NCBI GenBank assembly: GCA_015065545.1
Contig: SVQA01000006.1
Span: 85,753 to 149,752, forward strand
DNA from: Oscillospiraceae bacterium
GTDB lineage: Bacteria > Bacillota > Clostridia > Oscillospirales > Acutalibacteraceae
Length of the DNA stretch: 64,000 nucleotides
Reading direction: 5' to 3'
The position numbers and the translations under genes are program-made. The notes beneath the pieces are model-generated. The model did not search any database. It saw nothing but the letters and a program-made list of their open reading frames with translations, and was not told where the DNA came from. Shown here in pieces: positions 25,707 through 34,927 of the stretch (the stretch's first letter is position 1; the number at the start of each line of letters is the position of its first letter).

Positions 25707-25743
25707 CTATTATTTTGTGTCGCTCTCTTCAAGCGACTTCGTT

Positions 25744-25772
25744 ATTATACACTCCCTTTTTAAAATTGTCAA
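25744..25772 (-). promoter_or_regulatory. consensus promoter of the orphan 5S rRNA
   Basis: Minus strand -35 TTGACA (25767-25772), 17-bp spacer, -10 TATAAT (25744-25749), about 38 bp before the mature 5' end. Both hexamers are perfect consensus. Confidence 0.85.
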
Positions 25773-25858
25773 CACTTTTTTAAAATTTTTTCAAATTTTT
25801 TATTTCTCACCAAAAATCAACAAAAAACAGGGATATTTTGAAAATTTATTCTTGATTG

Positions 25859-25887
25859 TTGACTTAACACTTAATAAATAGTAAAAT
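25859..25887 (+). promoter_or_regulatory. promoter of the binding-protein lipoprotein gene
   Basis: -35 TTGACT (25859-25864), 17-bp spacer, -10 TAAAAT (25882-25887). Confidence 0.55.
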
Positions 25888-25952
25888 ACATTTATATATA
25901 CTATTATATATAATACGAGATTTTTCTCCAAAATTCTTACGGAGGTATGTAT

Positions 25953-27518
25953 ATGAAAAAACGTTTTATTTCAATAATTCTTGCAGTACTCACAGTGATT
26001 ACAATGACACTCTGTCTGAGCGGATGCAAAAAGGTGGACGATAACTTTCCTGTCACCATAGGTCACACAGAAATCCCCGACAGACCAAAAAATGTTGCCG
26101 TGCTCTCGGATAATCTTGCTGACATTATTCTCTATATGGATGAATTCGAATCCCAGATTTGTGCAATAAGCGATTCCTGTACACAGACAGACCTTACCAA
26201 ATATCTTGAATCCGTGGGCAGCGAAACCAATCCCAGCATTGACGACCTTGAGAGAAGCGGTGCAGAGTATGTACTCACCGACACTCCTCTTTCCGATAAG
26301 ATTATCGAAAAGCTCGAAAGCAAGGGTATGACAGTACTTAACTTTATGGTACCCGAAAATGACAAACAGCTTCAGACCATCTACAACTCTTTAGGCACAT
26401 TCTTTGGCGGTAAGCCTGACGGCAAACAAACAGCAGATGCTGCTTACTCCCGTCTTTTCACAACTCTTGAGGCAGCAGTAAAAGAAACCGAAGGCTCAAA
26501 CATTGTTAAGGTTGCCTGCTACCTGTATCTCAACGAAGACGGCAAGCTCTGTACCTTTAACGGTTCCGATTGCAACGGAATGGTTCTTGACTACATCGGC
26601 GCTGTCAATGTTGCAAGCAATTTCGGAAGTGAAATTGTAGATACAAATATTCTAAACCTTTCCAAACCCGATTATATTTTCTTTGACGATCCTGAGGTGC
26701 TTAACTTCCTGCGTAGTGATGAGCAGCTTTCAAAGCTCTCTGCAGTTAAAGAAAACCGCACCCTTATGATTCCTAAGGAAAATCTTGAGCGTATGGGTGA
26801 AACTCTGATTGAAACCCAGAAGAGTATGCTCGGATTCATCTACGATATTATTCCGAACGGAGAGGTTACTCCCGACGAGGCAGATGCCAAGTCCTATGCA
26901 GAGGACTACGGTATTACAATAACCGATACTATGTATCAGTATCTTGATGATGCAGAGGATATTAAGATTATTCAGCAGCGTTTGATGGATTTGGGCTATC
27001 TTGTACTGGAGGACAACACTCCCACAACCTATTTCGGACAAAAAACCGAGACCGCTGTCCGTGATTTTCAGGATGCAAACGGTATTGAATCCACAGGCAT
27101 TGTTAACAGAACAACCCTTAACAAGCTCTTCCTCTCCACCACTCTTTCTGTAACAGGTCAGCCGGTAGAACCTCCAAAGAAGCCTGCAACAACTCCCGAA
27201 GCAACAGAACCAACCAATCCTTCAAGCTCTCTAACCCCAAGCAACGATCCCAACAAAACCTACGACATTGACCTGACACTCCGCAAAGATTTCGAAGTGA
27301 ACTATGACGAAGGCTTTGAGGATGTAAGGGTAATTCAGGAGCGACTCCACGACCTTGGCTTCTTTACTCCCGAAGAGGACTACTATACTAACATTTACGG
27401 CAACCAGACAGCCGAATCCTTCAAGCTCTTTGAAGCCGCAAACGGGCTTGAGGTTGACGGTATCGCATCTTACGAAGATCTGCTTGTTCTCTTCCCCAAC
27501 AATAATCCTAATCAGTAA
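25953..27518 (+). CDS. lipoprotein: FhuD/TroA-like binding domain fused to two peptidoglycan-binding domains
   Basis: 521 residues from the ATG at 25953, 7 bases after GGAGG; the ATG two codons earlier abuts that site. Lipobox LSGC puts the lipid Cys at 25. Residues about 35-300 resemble class III periplasmic binding proteins for siderophore, haem or cobalamin (PKNVAVLSDNLADIILYMD, NVASNFGSEIVDTNILNLSK, PDYIFFDDPEV). Two PG_binding_1 modules follow, at about 325-395 (IIQQRLMDLGYL, TAVRDFQDANGI) and 455-515 (VIQERLHDLGFF), separated by a Pro/Thr linker. No ABC permease is nearby. It may hold its ligand at the cell wall or sense a ligand rather than feed a transporter. Confidence 0.8.
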   Translation: MKKRFISIILAVLTVITMTLCLSGCKKVDDNFPVTIGHTEIPDRPKNVAVLSDNLADIILYMDEFESQICAISDSCTQTDLTKYLESVGSETNPSIDDLERSGAEYVLTDTPLSDKIIEKLESKGMTVLNFMVPENDKQLQTIYNSLGTFFGGKPDGKQTADAAYSRLFTTLEAAVKETEGSNIVKVACYLYLNEDGKLCTFNGSDCNGMVLDYIGAVNVASNFGSEIVDTNILNLSKPDYIFFDDPEVLNFLRSDEQLSKLSAVKENRTLMIPKENLERMGETLIETQKSMLGFIYDIIPNGEVTPDEADAKSYAEDYGITITDTMYQYLDDAEDIKIIQQRLMDLGYLVLEDNTPTTYFGQKTETAVRDFQDANGIESTGIVNRTTLNKLFLSTTLSVTGQPVEPPKKPATTPEATEPTNPSSSLTPSNDPNKTYDIDLTLRKDFEVNYDEGFEDVRVIQERLHDLGFFTPEEDYYTNIYGNQTAESFKLFEAANGLEVDGIASYEDLLVLFPNNNPNQ

Positions 27519-27539
27519 ATAAATTTTACGCATAAAACA

Positions 27540-27570
27540 CCGCCGCAGCTTTGGCTGCGGCGGTCAGTTT
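27540..27570. terminator. bidirectional terminator between convergent lipoprotein genes
   Basis: Perfect 10-bp GC stem CCGCCGCAGC / GCTGCGGCGG (27540-27549, 27554-27563), with T-rich flanks on both strands. Confidence 0.88.
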
Positions 27571-27580
27571 TTGCATACAA

Positions 27581-28807
27581 TTATTTAACATATACGGTTC
27601 GGTCTGCACGGCCTTTTCTGCCTAAAGCATCTGTATAAAAGTACGATACAACATATCTGCCTACCTTATCCTGAGGAATAGAACCGTCAATCTTATAATC
27701 ATCTTCCATAAGAGTCATTCCTGTATCATAAACCTCAACACCGGATTTAAGGTCAGCCACCGTTCCGAGTTTTATGGTAAGATCATCCATACCCTTAAAC
27801 ACAGGTTTCTTTTCCATAAAAGGATTCTTGGGATTTGCATCTGTGGGGTCCCAGTTCTGAACATCACATTCAGGAGCAATCTTGATTGTTTTGGGCTTAC
27901 CCAGAACATCCTCGCCTCCCTCGTTTACAAATCTGATTTGTGTTCCCTCTGTACAGTTATCATAAATCCACTTTGCATCACTCACAGAAAGACGGATGTC
28001 ACCGTCTGTATAGGGTGTACCAAGCTTATTATAATCCTCTGTTATAAGAGAAGAGGCAGATTTCTTGCTGTATGCAGAAGAGGTAAAGCTGAGCTTATCT
28101 TCTCCATTCAAAGAGAAATTGGTACGATAACGATAATATGTGTCTTTTTCTTCACTGTTCCAGCCGTTACTGTCGCCAATCTTATCGTCTATATGATACA
28201 AGGCGATTTCGTCAGGGTTATCACTTTCATAAGTATCATAGATAGAAATATCCTTAGCTGTTGAGCAAGCCATTGATCTTACACTCAGATAATAGTTACC
28301 CTGATTGTTGTAAGTGTATGCGGTTATACAGCCTGTTTCAAGATTTACATGCAAAGAATATAAATTCATAGTCTTGTTTGTCATATTCTGATCCAATGTA
28401 ATCTTATTCTTGGTAGAGGTAATGGCTGTAGAGGTTTTTACAACCTCCTTCGTAGCTTCTTTAACAGTTACAACACAAGACACCGAAGCCTTCTCAACCC
28501 TTGCTGTAATGGTTGCCTTACCTACAGACAAAGCATCCACTCTGCCGTTACTGTCAACAGTTGCAACCTCGGGATTATCAGAAGACCACTTGAGCGCATA
28601 GTTGTAGTCAATCTTAACCTTTACATTAAGTCGGTCATACTCGCCAACCTTCATCGTTTTTGTAGTACCGGAGATTGAAAGTCCGATAGCGTTCGCTTCA
28701 TCTGTACTGGAAATTTCATCCGGTAAGGGAATACTCACAGCACAGCCGAAAAGCTGAAAAATCATAAAGAGCACAAGAAAAAGTGCAAAAATTCTAAATT
28801 TCTTCAT
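27581..28807 (-). CDS. lipoprotein with Big_2 domain and degenerate L,D-transpeptidase-like domain
   Basis: 408 residues from the ATG at 28807, six bases after AGGAGGA; an upstream in-frame ATG has no such site. Lipobox QLFGC. Residues about 40-120 are a Big_2 Ig-like domain (DYNYALKWSSDNPEVATVD, VGKATITARV). The middle region reads like a YkuD L,D-transpeptidase (LHVNLETGCITAY; then DGDIRLSVSDAKWIYDNC). Where active enzymes have S-x-GC-IRL, this has D-x-GD-IRL, so the nucleophilic Cys is Asp, and no HG motif is seen. The C-terminus is a DUF5011-like Ig domain. It is probably a structural or binding protein of the cell surface rather than an active cross-linking enzyme. Confidence 0.7.
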   Translation of the reverse strand: MKKFRIFALFLVLFMIFQLFGCAVSIPLPDEISSTDEANAIGLSISGTTKTMKVGEYDRLNVKVKIDYNYALKWSSDNPEVATVDSNGRVDALSVGKATITARVEKASVSCVVTVKEATKEVVKTSTAITSTKNKITLDQNMTNKTMNLYSLHVNLETGCITAYTYNNQGNYYLSVRSMACSTAKDISIYDTYESDNPDEIALYHIDDKIGDSNGWNSEEKDTYYRYRTNFSLNGEDKLSFTSSAYSKKSASSLITEDYNKLGTPYTDGDIRLSVSDAKWIYDNCTEGTQIRFVNEGGEDVLGKPKTIKIAPECDVQNWDPTDANPKNPFMEKKPVFKGMDDLTIKLGTVADLKSGVEVYDTGMTLMEDDYKIDGSIPQDKVGRYVVSYFYTDALGRKGRADRTVYVK

Positions 28808-28944
28808 GCCAAGTCCTCCTGACATTATTATAGATATTATCATTATAAATCAAAAACTCTTTTGTCGCAAGATTTTTTTATATATACATAGAAAAAATTA
28901 TATGCTATAATATAAATATCATCAGTATAAGGATAAGATTTTTT

Positions 28945-30096
28945 ATGAGCGAACAAAAATATTGTTCTGTAATGAAAAAATGCAGCGGATGTCAGCTTTC
29001 AAATATGGACTATGAGCGACAGCTTCGTTATAAACAAAATGAAATACGAATCCGCTTCGGAAGACTTTGCAAGATAAATAAGATTAAAGGTGCAGAAACC
29101 CCTCTGCATTACCGCAACAAAGCCCAGTTTGTTTTTAAAAAGATAAAAGGCAAAACGCAATGCGGCATATATCAGTCAACAGATAAAACAGTAATTATCA
29201 CCGACAGCTGTGCTCTGCACACAAAGGAGCAAAACGAAGCCGCAAAGGTGCTTTGTAAGCTGTTTGACAGCTTTAAGATAGAACCCTTTGATCTTCATCG
29301 CCGCCGCGGTCTTGTAAAAAGTGTAATCGTAAGGCAGAGCTTTCACACAAACGAGCTTATGATTGTTATTGTCTGTGACTATTCCAAAAACTTTCCTTCT
29401 GTCTCGGCTTTTGCTGAAGCTGTAAAAAAGGAAATCCCTGCCCTTGCTTCTCTTATTCTCACAAAGCATAAGGGTACAACCCTGACAGCGGGAGATAATC
29501 CCAAGATTATTTTCGGGAAAGATACAATTACAGACAGACTGCTTGGTCTTGACTTTATAATCAGCTACAATTCCTTTTTTCAGATTAACCCTTTGCAGAC
29601 AGAAGTTCTTTACAAAACAGCCATAGATATGGCAAAACTTTCCGACAATGACACAGTGCTCGATGCCTACTCAGGTACAGGTACAATCGGAATGATTTGT
29701 GCACCTCACTGCAAGAAGGTACATTCGATAGAAATTGTGGAAAATGCCGTCAAGGACGCAAGAAAGAATGCAAAGCTCAACAATATAAATAATATAGAAG
29801 CAGTATGTGCCGATTCTCAGGAATATATAAAAGAACTGTGTGAAACCAACACACCCATCACCTGTGCAGTTCTTGACCCTCCAAGAGCAGGCTGCAGCAG
29901 AAGCTTTCTTGAATCCCTCGCAAGCTTGGCTCCGGAAAAAATAGTCTATATATCCTGCAATATTGATACCCAGCTTCGAGATGTACGTTTTCTTTTAAAA
30001 CAAGGATATACACTAAAAAAAGTACAGGGCGTTGATATGTTCCCCTATACTAAACACATTGAGTGTGTAGTTTTACTGAGCAAAACTACACAATAG
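28945..30096 (+). CDS. 23S rRNA (uracil-5-)-methyltransferase, RlmD/RlmCD type
   Basis: 383-residue SAM-dependent m5U methyltransferase of the RumA/TrmA family. The N-terminal [4Fe-4S] ligands are C-x5-C-x2-C (CSVMKKCSGC) with the fourth Cys in ITDSCALH. The SAM loop is VLDAYSGTGTIGM, and the catalytic Cys/loop is DPPRAGC, followed by VYISCN. It lacks a TRAM domain, as in many short Firmicute versions. First gene of a likely operon with bioY and a DUF5662 gene. The flanking lipoprotein gene is divergent. Confidence 0.92.
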   Translation: MSEQKYCSVMKKCSGCQLSNMDYERQLRYKQNEIRIRFGRLCKINKIKGAETPLHYRNKAQFVFKKIKGKTQCGIYQSTDKTVIITDSCALHTKEQNEAAKVLCKLFDSFKIEPFDLHRRRGLVKSVIVRQSFHTNELMIVIVCDYSKNFPSVSAFAEAVKKEIPALASLILTKHKGTTLTAGDNPKIIFGKDTITDRLLGLDFIISYNSFFQINPLQTEVLYKTAIDMAKLSDNDTVLDAYSGTGTIGMICAPHCKKVHSIEIVENAVKDARKNAKLNNINNIEAVCADSQEYIKELCETNTPITCAVLDPPRAGCSRSFLESLASLAPEKIVYISCNIDTQLRDVRFLLKQGYTLKKVQGVDMFPYTKHIECVVLLSKTTQ

Positions 30097-30133
30097 AATA
30101 CAAATACACTTGCACCTTTACAACCGAGGAACT

Positions 30134-30676
30134 ATGAAAAATTCAAAAATTATAAGTCTGGTACAAATACCGCTTATGACGGTCATAATTGTCCTGTGCT
30201 CATGGATTTGTCTGCCCTTGCCCGTACCTATTACAATGCAGACCTTTGGCATATATGCAGCTCTTACACTTTTAGGCGGCAAGAAAGGGCTATGCTCTGT
30301 ACTGCTCTACATACTTCTTGGAGCCGCAGGGCTTCCGGTTTTTGCAGGATTTTCCGCAGGACTCTATCACCTTGTTTCCCCTACGGGAGGATATATCTGG
30401 GGCTTTGTTTTCTGTGCACTTTTTTTCCTTTTCACAGAAAAGTATGCAAAAAAATCTTCCTCGTCACAAACACTGTTTCTTTTTCTCGGCACACTTTTGT
30501 GCTATACTACAGGCACAATCTGGTTCTGTATCACAGTCGGCACACTGTCATCCCTTTGGTATGTCCTGATTCTCTGCGTAGTCCCATTCATATTTCCGGA
30601 TTATCTCAAGATTAAGCTGGCTGTTTTTCTGTCAAAAAAGCTTAAACCCTTAATTAACAAAACTATCAAGGAATGA
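30134..30676 (+). CDS. bioY: BioY family biotin transporter (ECF substrate component)
   Basis: 180 residues from the ATG at 30134, preceded by GAGGA. Six hydrophobic helices. The BioY hallmark appears near the N-terminus (LPLPVPITMQTFGIYAALTL) and again as LPVFAGFSAGLYHLVSPTGGY. BioY captures biotin and works with the ECF EcfAAT module, not encoded here, or alone in some bacteria. It lies 37 bp after the rRNA methyltransferase gene and 4 bp before the DUF5662 gene. Confidence 0.9.
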   Translation: MKNSKIISLVQIPLMTVIIVLCSWICLPLPVPITMQTFGIYAALTLLGGKKGLCSVLLYILLGAAGLPVFAGFSAGLYHLVSPTGGYIWGFVFCALFFLFTEKYAKKSSSSQTLFLFLGTLLCYTTGTIWFCITVGTLSSLWYVLILCVVPFIFPDYLKIKLAVFLSKKLKPLINKTIKE

Positions 30677-30680
30677 TAAA

Positions 30681-31229
30681 ATGAGTAAACCCTTTAAACA
30701 TTTCAGAACAATCACAAAGCATCGTCATAAAGTCATCTCCCACTGCTTCAAAGCGGGCATCGGCTTTCAAGGACTTTTCCACGATTTGTCAAAATACTCT
30801 CCTGCCGAGTTTATTTCGGGCGCAAGATATTATCAGGGCACCAGAAGCCCAAATGAAGAAGAACGAGTTAAGTTCGGCTACTCAAAGGCATGGATGCATC
30901 ACAAGGGCAGAAACCGTCACCATTTTGAATACTGGACAGACTACAATCCTCAGACAAAGATTGTAGAGCCTGTAAAGATGCCTTTGAATTATGTTGTTGA
31001 AATGTTCTGCGACAGAGTTGCCGCCAGCAAAATCTACAACGGCAAAAACTACAAAAACACAGATCCTCTTAATTACTTTTTAAAGGCAAAGGCAAGACGA
31101 GTTATCAATAAAGAAACATCAGATACTCTGGAAAGCTTACTCGAAATGCTGGCAGAAAAGGGCGAGGCTGAAACCTTCGCTTACATAAAAGAAATGGTAA
31201 AAGAGTACAAAAAGCACAGAAAATCATAA
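30681..31229 (+). CDS. DUF5662 family protein
   Basis: 182 residues. His/Asp-rich: FHDLSKYS, then WMHHKGRNRHHFEYW, an arrangement that suggests a metal-binding HD-like helical fold, followed by a helical C-terminus. The family is common in Clostridia and is sometimes mislabelled catalase. The role is unknown. It starts 4 bp after bioY, so it belongs to the same transcript. Confidence 0.75.
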   Translation: MSKPFKHFRTITKHRHKVISHCFKAGIGFQGLFHDLSKYSPAEFISGARYYQGTRSPNEEERVKFGYSKAWMHHKGRNRHHFEYWTDYNPQTKIVEPVKMPLNYVVEMFCDRVAASKIYNGKNYKNTDPLNYFLKAKARRVINKETSDTLESLLEMLAEKGEAETFAYIKEMVKEYKKHRKS

Positions 31230-31261
31230 AAACATCATCATTTTTATATGAAACCTCTGCG

Positions 31262-31289
31262 TTGACAAAATCCACCTCTTTAATATAAA
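31262..31289 (+). promoter_or_regulatory. promoter of the following membrane-protein gene
   Basis: -35 TTGACA (31262-31267), 16-bp spacer, -10 TATAAA (31284-31289). Confidence 0.5.
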
Positions 31290-31326
31290 ATTATATTCTC
31301 CACTAATTTAAGGGAGTTGAATATAT

Positions 31327-32340
31327 ATGAAAAAATTCCGCAATACGCTTTTAGTTATATTATCCGTTATTTCTATTCTTTTAAGTTATATTTCCGTTTC
31401 TGCAGAGGATACAGAGTATTATCTTAAAGATTTAGGAATGTCACTGAACATCAGTGACACGCTCACAGTAAAAACAGCCGAAAACTCCACCCTCCCCAAA
31501 GGCTATTATTTAGAGGCAACAAATGAGGACAGCACCCTGCGAATTTCCATAGCTATGGAGAAAAACGAAATAACAGAAAAGGTTGACTCCTTTGCAAATC
31601 AGTCATCAACATATCTGGATGAGCTGAAATTCAGCCTTCAGAACGAAGGCTTAAGCGAAGTTAAGGATGCCACCTACGGCTCTGTGCCCTTCCTTGATTA
31701 TAAGCAGACCACAACATCCGAGTCAGGAGCAGAAACCTTTGAGCTTCACAGTATAACCTGCATTGGCGGTATGTCTATTGCCATCGCTTCCGAGTCAATC
31801 GGCGACAACTTCACCTCTGACGAGCTTGCAGTCATTAAATCCGCTCTGGAGAGTATAAGCTTTGACAGTATCAAAACAGAGCAAAAAGAAACCGCAAAAA
31901 AAACAACAAAAAAATGGATACTCTCAATCCTTCTTATAGCTCTTGCAGGCGGTCTTGGAGTTTTCGTGTTCTTATATTTTAAGAAAGCCAAAAAGAAGAA
32001 GGCTTTTTTGGCACAGCACAAAGAAAATAGAAATTATGATGTACTGCGAGGAGCAGAGCTTTCTCACCGAAAAGCTGAGCAAAATAATTTAGGCGGTTAC
32101 AAAACAAGCGCCGATTTCTTTGACGAGCATTTTGATAACACACCCGACCAAAACATTCAGCAAAACAGTATTCCCGCAACCGAGAATACTCCCAAGAAAA
32201 AAGCAAGCCCCTTAACTCGAATGGGATATTTTGCAAAAAACCTCTCACGAGAGATAAATAAATCCAAGGCAAAAAGCAAAAAATCAAAATCCAAAAAGAA
32301 AAGAAAGGCTGAAGACTTTGATATTTTCAGCACAAAATAA
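31327..32340 (+). CDS. secreted-then-anchored protein of unknown function
   Basis: 337 residues. Signal peptide (about 1-26), an extracytoplasmic domain (27-190) with no motif I recognise, one transmembrane helix (about 197-217, ILSILLIALAGGLGVFVFLY), and a long cytoplasmic tail ending in a Lys/Ser-rich stretch (SKAKSKKSKSKKKRKAEDFD). The basic tail could contact nucleic acid, ribosomes or acidic phospholipid. Type I topology with a basic tail. Its neighbours give no clue; it has its own promoter and terminator. Confidence 0.75.
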   Translation: MKKFRNTLLVILSVISILLSYISVSAEDTEYYLKDLGMSLNISDTLTVKTAENSTLPKGYYLEATNEDSTLRISIAMEKNEITEKVDSFANQSSTYLDELKFSLQNEGLSEVKDATYGSVPFLDYKQTTTSESGAETFELHSITCIGGMSIAIASESIGDNFTSDELAVIKSALESISFDSIKTEQKETAKKTTKKWILSILLIALAGGLGVFVFLYFKKAKKKKAFLAQHKENRNYDVLRGAELSHRKAEQNNLGGYKTSADFFDEHFDNTPDQNIQQNSIPATENTPKKKASPLTRMGYFAKNLSREINKSKAKSKKSKSKKKRKAEDFDIFSTK

Positions 32341-32388
32341 GCCTCTTTTTTCTAATTTGGAAAGTTATTGTTATTTTCAATAAAAAAT

Positions 32389-32433
32389 ACAGAGAGCTGT
32401 TTAATAATTTTTACAGCTCTCTGTTTCTTTTTT
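32389..32433 (+). terminator. intrinsic terminator
   Basis: Perfect 12-bp stem ACAGAGAGCTGT / ACAGCTCTCTGT (32389-32400, 32413-32424), then TTCTTTTTT. Confidence 0.88.
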
Positions 32434-32444
32434 CTCTCTTTTAC

Positions 32445-32473
32445 TTGACTAAAATTTCACAAAGTACTATAAT
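32445..32473 (+). promoter_or_regulatory. promoter of serC-serA
   Basis: -35 TTGACT (32445-32450), 17-bp spacer, -10 TATAAT (32468-32473). The leader of about 80 nt contains a small CATAGC / GCTATG hairpin (32515-32520, 32531-32536). Confidence 0.65.
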
Positions 32474-32560
32474 AGGATATTATCATATATATTTATATAT
32501 AAATTTAATTTTCGCATAGCAAAAAATCACGCTATGTAAAATACGAAAGGGTGTCAGTAT

Positions 32561-33646
32561 ATGTCAAGAGTTTACAATTTTTCCGCAGGTCCTTCCGTTC
32601 TGCCTGAGTCCGTTCTCAAAAAGGCAGCAGACGAAATGATGGACTATCAGGGCAGCGGCCAGTCCGTTATGGAAATGTCTCACAGAAGCAAGGTTTACGA
32701 TGCAATCATTAAGGATGCAGAGGCTCTTCTTCGTGAGGTTATGGAGATTCCCGATAACTATAAGGTTCTCTTCCTTCAGGGCGGTGCTTCTTCCCAGTTC
32801 GCAATGATTCCTTTAAACCTTATGACAAAGTCCGGCAAAGCAGACTACGTTGTTACAGGTCAGTGGGCAAAGAAGGCAGCTAAGGAAGCTGCTCGCTACG
32901 GCAATGTTAATATCGTTGCTTCTTCTGAAGATAAGACCTTCTCTTATATTCCCAAGCTTGATAAGGCTACATTTACTCCCGATGCAGACTACTTCCACAT
33001 CTGCATGAACAATACAATCTACGGTACAGTTTACAACGAGCTTCCCGATACAGGCGACGTTCCCCTTGTTGCAGACATTTCTTCCTGCATTCTTTCCAGA
33101 AAGATTGATGTAAGCCGTTTCGGCGTTCTCTACGCAGGTGCACAGAAGAATATGGCTCCTGCAGGTCTTACAGTTGTTATCATCCGCGAAGACCTCATCG
33201 GCAACGCTCAGGAGATTACTCCCACAATGTTCAACTATCAGACACATGCTGATAACGATTCTATGTTCAACACACCTCCCTGCTATACCATCTATATGGC
33301 TAAGCTTGTTCTTGAGTGGGTTAAAAACGAAATCGGCGGTCTCGACAAAATGTATGAGCTCAACCAGAAGAAAGCAGACCTTCTCTACAACTTCCTCGAC
33401 AGCTCCAAGCTCTTCAAGGGTACAGTTGTAGCTGAAGATCGTTCCCTTATGAATGTTCCCTTCGTTACAGGCGACGCTGACCTTGACGCAGAGTTCATCA
33501 AGGCTTGCACAGCTGCAGGCATCGTAAACATCAAGGGTCACCGCTCTGTTGGCGGTATGCGTGCATCCATCTACAATGCAATGCCTATTGAGGGTGTTGA
33601 GAAACTTATCGAAGTTATGAAGGAGTTTGAAGCAGCTCATGTTTAA
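32561..33646 (+). CDS. serC: phosphoserine aminotransferase
   Basis: 361-residue PLP enzyme that converts 3-phosphohydroxypyruvate to phosphoserine, step 2 of serine synthesis. It opens with VYNFSAGPSVLPE, has LFLQGGASSQFAM, and the PLP lysine is in LYAGAQKNMAPAG. Length and motifs fit SerC. It overlaps serA by 8 bp, so steps 1 and 2 are translationally linked. Confidence 0.95.
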   Translation: MSRVYNFSAGPSVLPESVLKKAADEMMDYQGSGQSVMEMSHRSKVYDAIIKDAEALLREVMEIPDNYKVLFLQGGASSQFAMIPLNLMTKSGKADYVVTGQWAKKAAKEAARYGNVNIVASSEDKTFSYIPKLDKATFTPDADYFHICMNNTIYGTVYNELPDTGDVPLVADISSCILSRKIDVSRFGVLYAGAQKNMAPAGLTVVIIREDLIGNAQEITPTMFNYQTHADNDSMFNTPPCYTIYMAKLVLEWVKNEIGGLDKMYELNQKKADLLYNFLDSSKLFKGTVVAEDRSLMNVPFVTGDADLDAEFIKACTAAGIVNIKGHRSVGGMRASIYNAMPIEGVEKLIEVMKEFEAAHV

Positions 33647-34799
33647 TATTCTTACACTTAACAAAATCGCCGCTATCGGTACAGACCGTTTAGGCGCAAA
33701 CTATACAATCGGTGATGCAGTAGAAAATCCAGACGCAGTACTTGTACGCTCCGCTTCCATGCACGATATGGAAATGCCCGAGAGCCTGCTTGCAATCGCA
33801 AGAGCAGGTGCAGGTACAAACAACATTCCTGTTGACAAATGTGCAGAAGAGGGTATCGTAGTATTCAATACTCCCGGTGCAAACGCAAATGCTGTTAAAG
33901 AGCTTGTTATCGCAGGTCTTTTCTTAGCTTCCCGTGATATCGTGGGCGGTATCGACTGGGCTAAGGGACTCAAGGGCAAGGGCGCTGAGGTAGGCAAGCT
34001 GGTTGAAAAAGGCAAGAGTCAGTTCGTAGGTCCTGAAATCACAGGCAAAAAGCTTGGTGTTATCGGTCTTGGTGCTATCGGTATTCTCGTTGCTAATGCA
34101 GCGGTAGCTCTTGGTATGGAAGTTTACGGCTACGACCCCTTCCTCTCTGTTGACGCTGCATGGAAGCTCAACAAGGACATCGTTCACGCTGCAAGCACAG
34201 AGGAAATCTTCAAGAATTGCGACTACATCACTGTTCACATTCCTCTCAACGATAAAACAAAGCATACAATCAACGCTGACACTCTCGCAATTATGAAGGA
34301 CGGCGTTCGCATCCTCAACTACTCTCGTGACGGTCTGGTTGACTCCACCGCTCTCCTCGAGGCACTCAAGAGCGGCAAGGTAGCAAAGTATGTTACAGAC
34401 TTCGCTACAGACGACATCCTCTGCGAAGAAAACGTTATCTGTATGCCCCATCTCGGTGCTTCCACTCCCGAGAGTGAAGACAACTGCGCTGTTATGGCTG
34501 CAGACGAAATCAAGGATTACCTTGAGAACGGTAACATTGTTAATTCCGTTAACTACCCTGCTCTCAAGATGGCTCGTTCCACAGACACCCGTATCTGTGT
34601 TCTCCACTACAACAAGCCCAACGTTATTGCAACAATCACCAGCACACTTGCTGCTCAGGGTGCTAATATTGAGAATATGGAAAGCAAGAGCCGCGGCGAC
34701 TACGGTTACATGGTAATCGATGTTGTAGGCTCCAATCCCGGTGCTGTTAAGGCAACTGAGGAGCTTGAGGACGTTATTAGAGTAAGAGTTATCGAGTAA
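33639..34799 (+). CDS. serA: D-3-phosphoglycerate dehydrogenase with ACT domain
   Basis: 386 residues. NAD-binding motif LGVIGLGAIGILVANAA, active-site Arg in RILNYSRDGLV, Glu in the following block, and His in MPHLGASTPESE. A C-terminal ACT domain (about 315-386: RICVLHYNKPNVIATITSTL) is the usual serine feedback site. I use the ATG at 33639; AAGGAG at 33620-33625 lies inside serC, and an earlier in-frame TTG touches it. The serC-serA pair supplies serine for the cysteine genes elsewhere in the window. Phosphoserine phosphatase is not here. Confidence 0.93.
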   Translation: MFNILTLNKIAAIGTDRLGANYTIGDAVENPDAVLVRSASMHDMEMPESLLAIARAGAGTNNIPVDKCAEEGIVVFNTPGANANAVKELVIAGLFLASRDIVGGIDWAKGLKGKGAEVGKLVEKGKSQFVGPEITGKKLGVIGLGAIGILVANAAVALGMEVYGYDPFLSVDAAWKLNKDIVHAASTEEIFKNCDYITVHIPLNDKTKHTINADTLAIMKDGVRILNYSRDGLVDSTALLEALKSGKVAKYVTDFATDDILCEENVICMPHLGASTPESEDNCAVMAADEIKDYLENGNIVNSVNYPALKMARSTDTRICVLHYNKPNVIATITSTLAAQGANIENMESKSRGDYGYMVIDVVGSNPGAVKATEELEDVIRVRVIE

Positions 34800-34828
34800 T
34801 TTCCCCTTTCTTATATAACACAAAAAGC

Positions 34829-34862
34829 ACAGGCTGTATCGGTTTGATACAGCCTGTTTTTT
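34829..34862 (+). terminator. intrinsic terminator of serC-serA
   Basis: 12-bp stem ACAGGCTGTATC / GATACAGCCTGT (34829-34840, 34846-34857), followed by TTTTTT. Confidence 0.9.
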
Positions 34863-34873
34863 ATATCTTATAA

Positions 34874-34907
34874 CCGAAAGGGCGATGAATACTCATCGCC
34901 CTTTCGG
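34874..34907 (-). terminator. hairpin after the LRR/dockerin gene
   Basis: Perfect 15-bp stem CCGAAAGGGCGATGA / TCATCGCCCTTTCGG (34874-34888, 34893-34907). Very stable; the minus-strand tail is only moderately T-rich. Confidence 0.7.
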
Positions 34908-34927
34908 TTGTATTCCAACACATAGTA

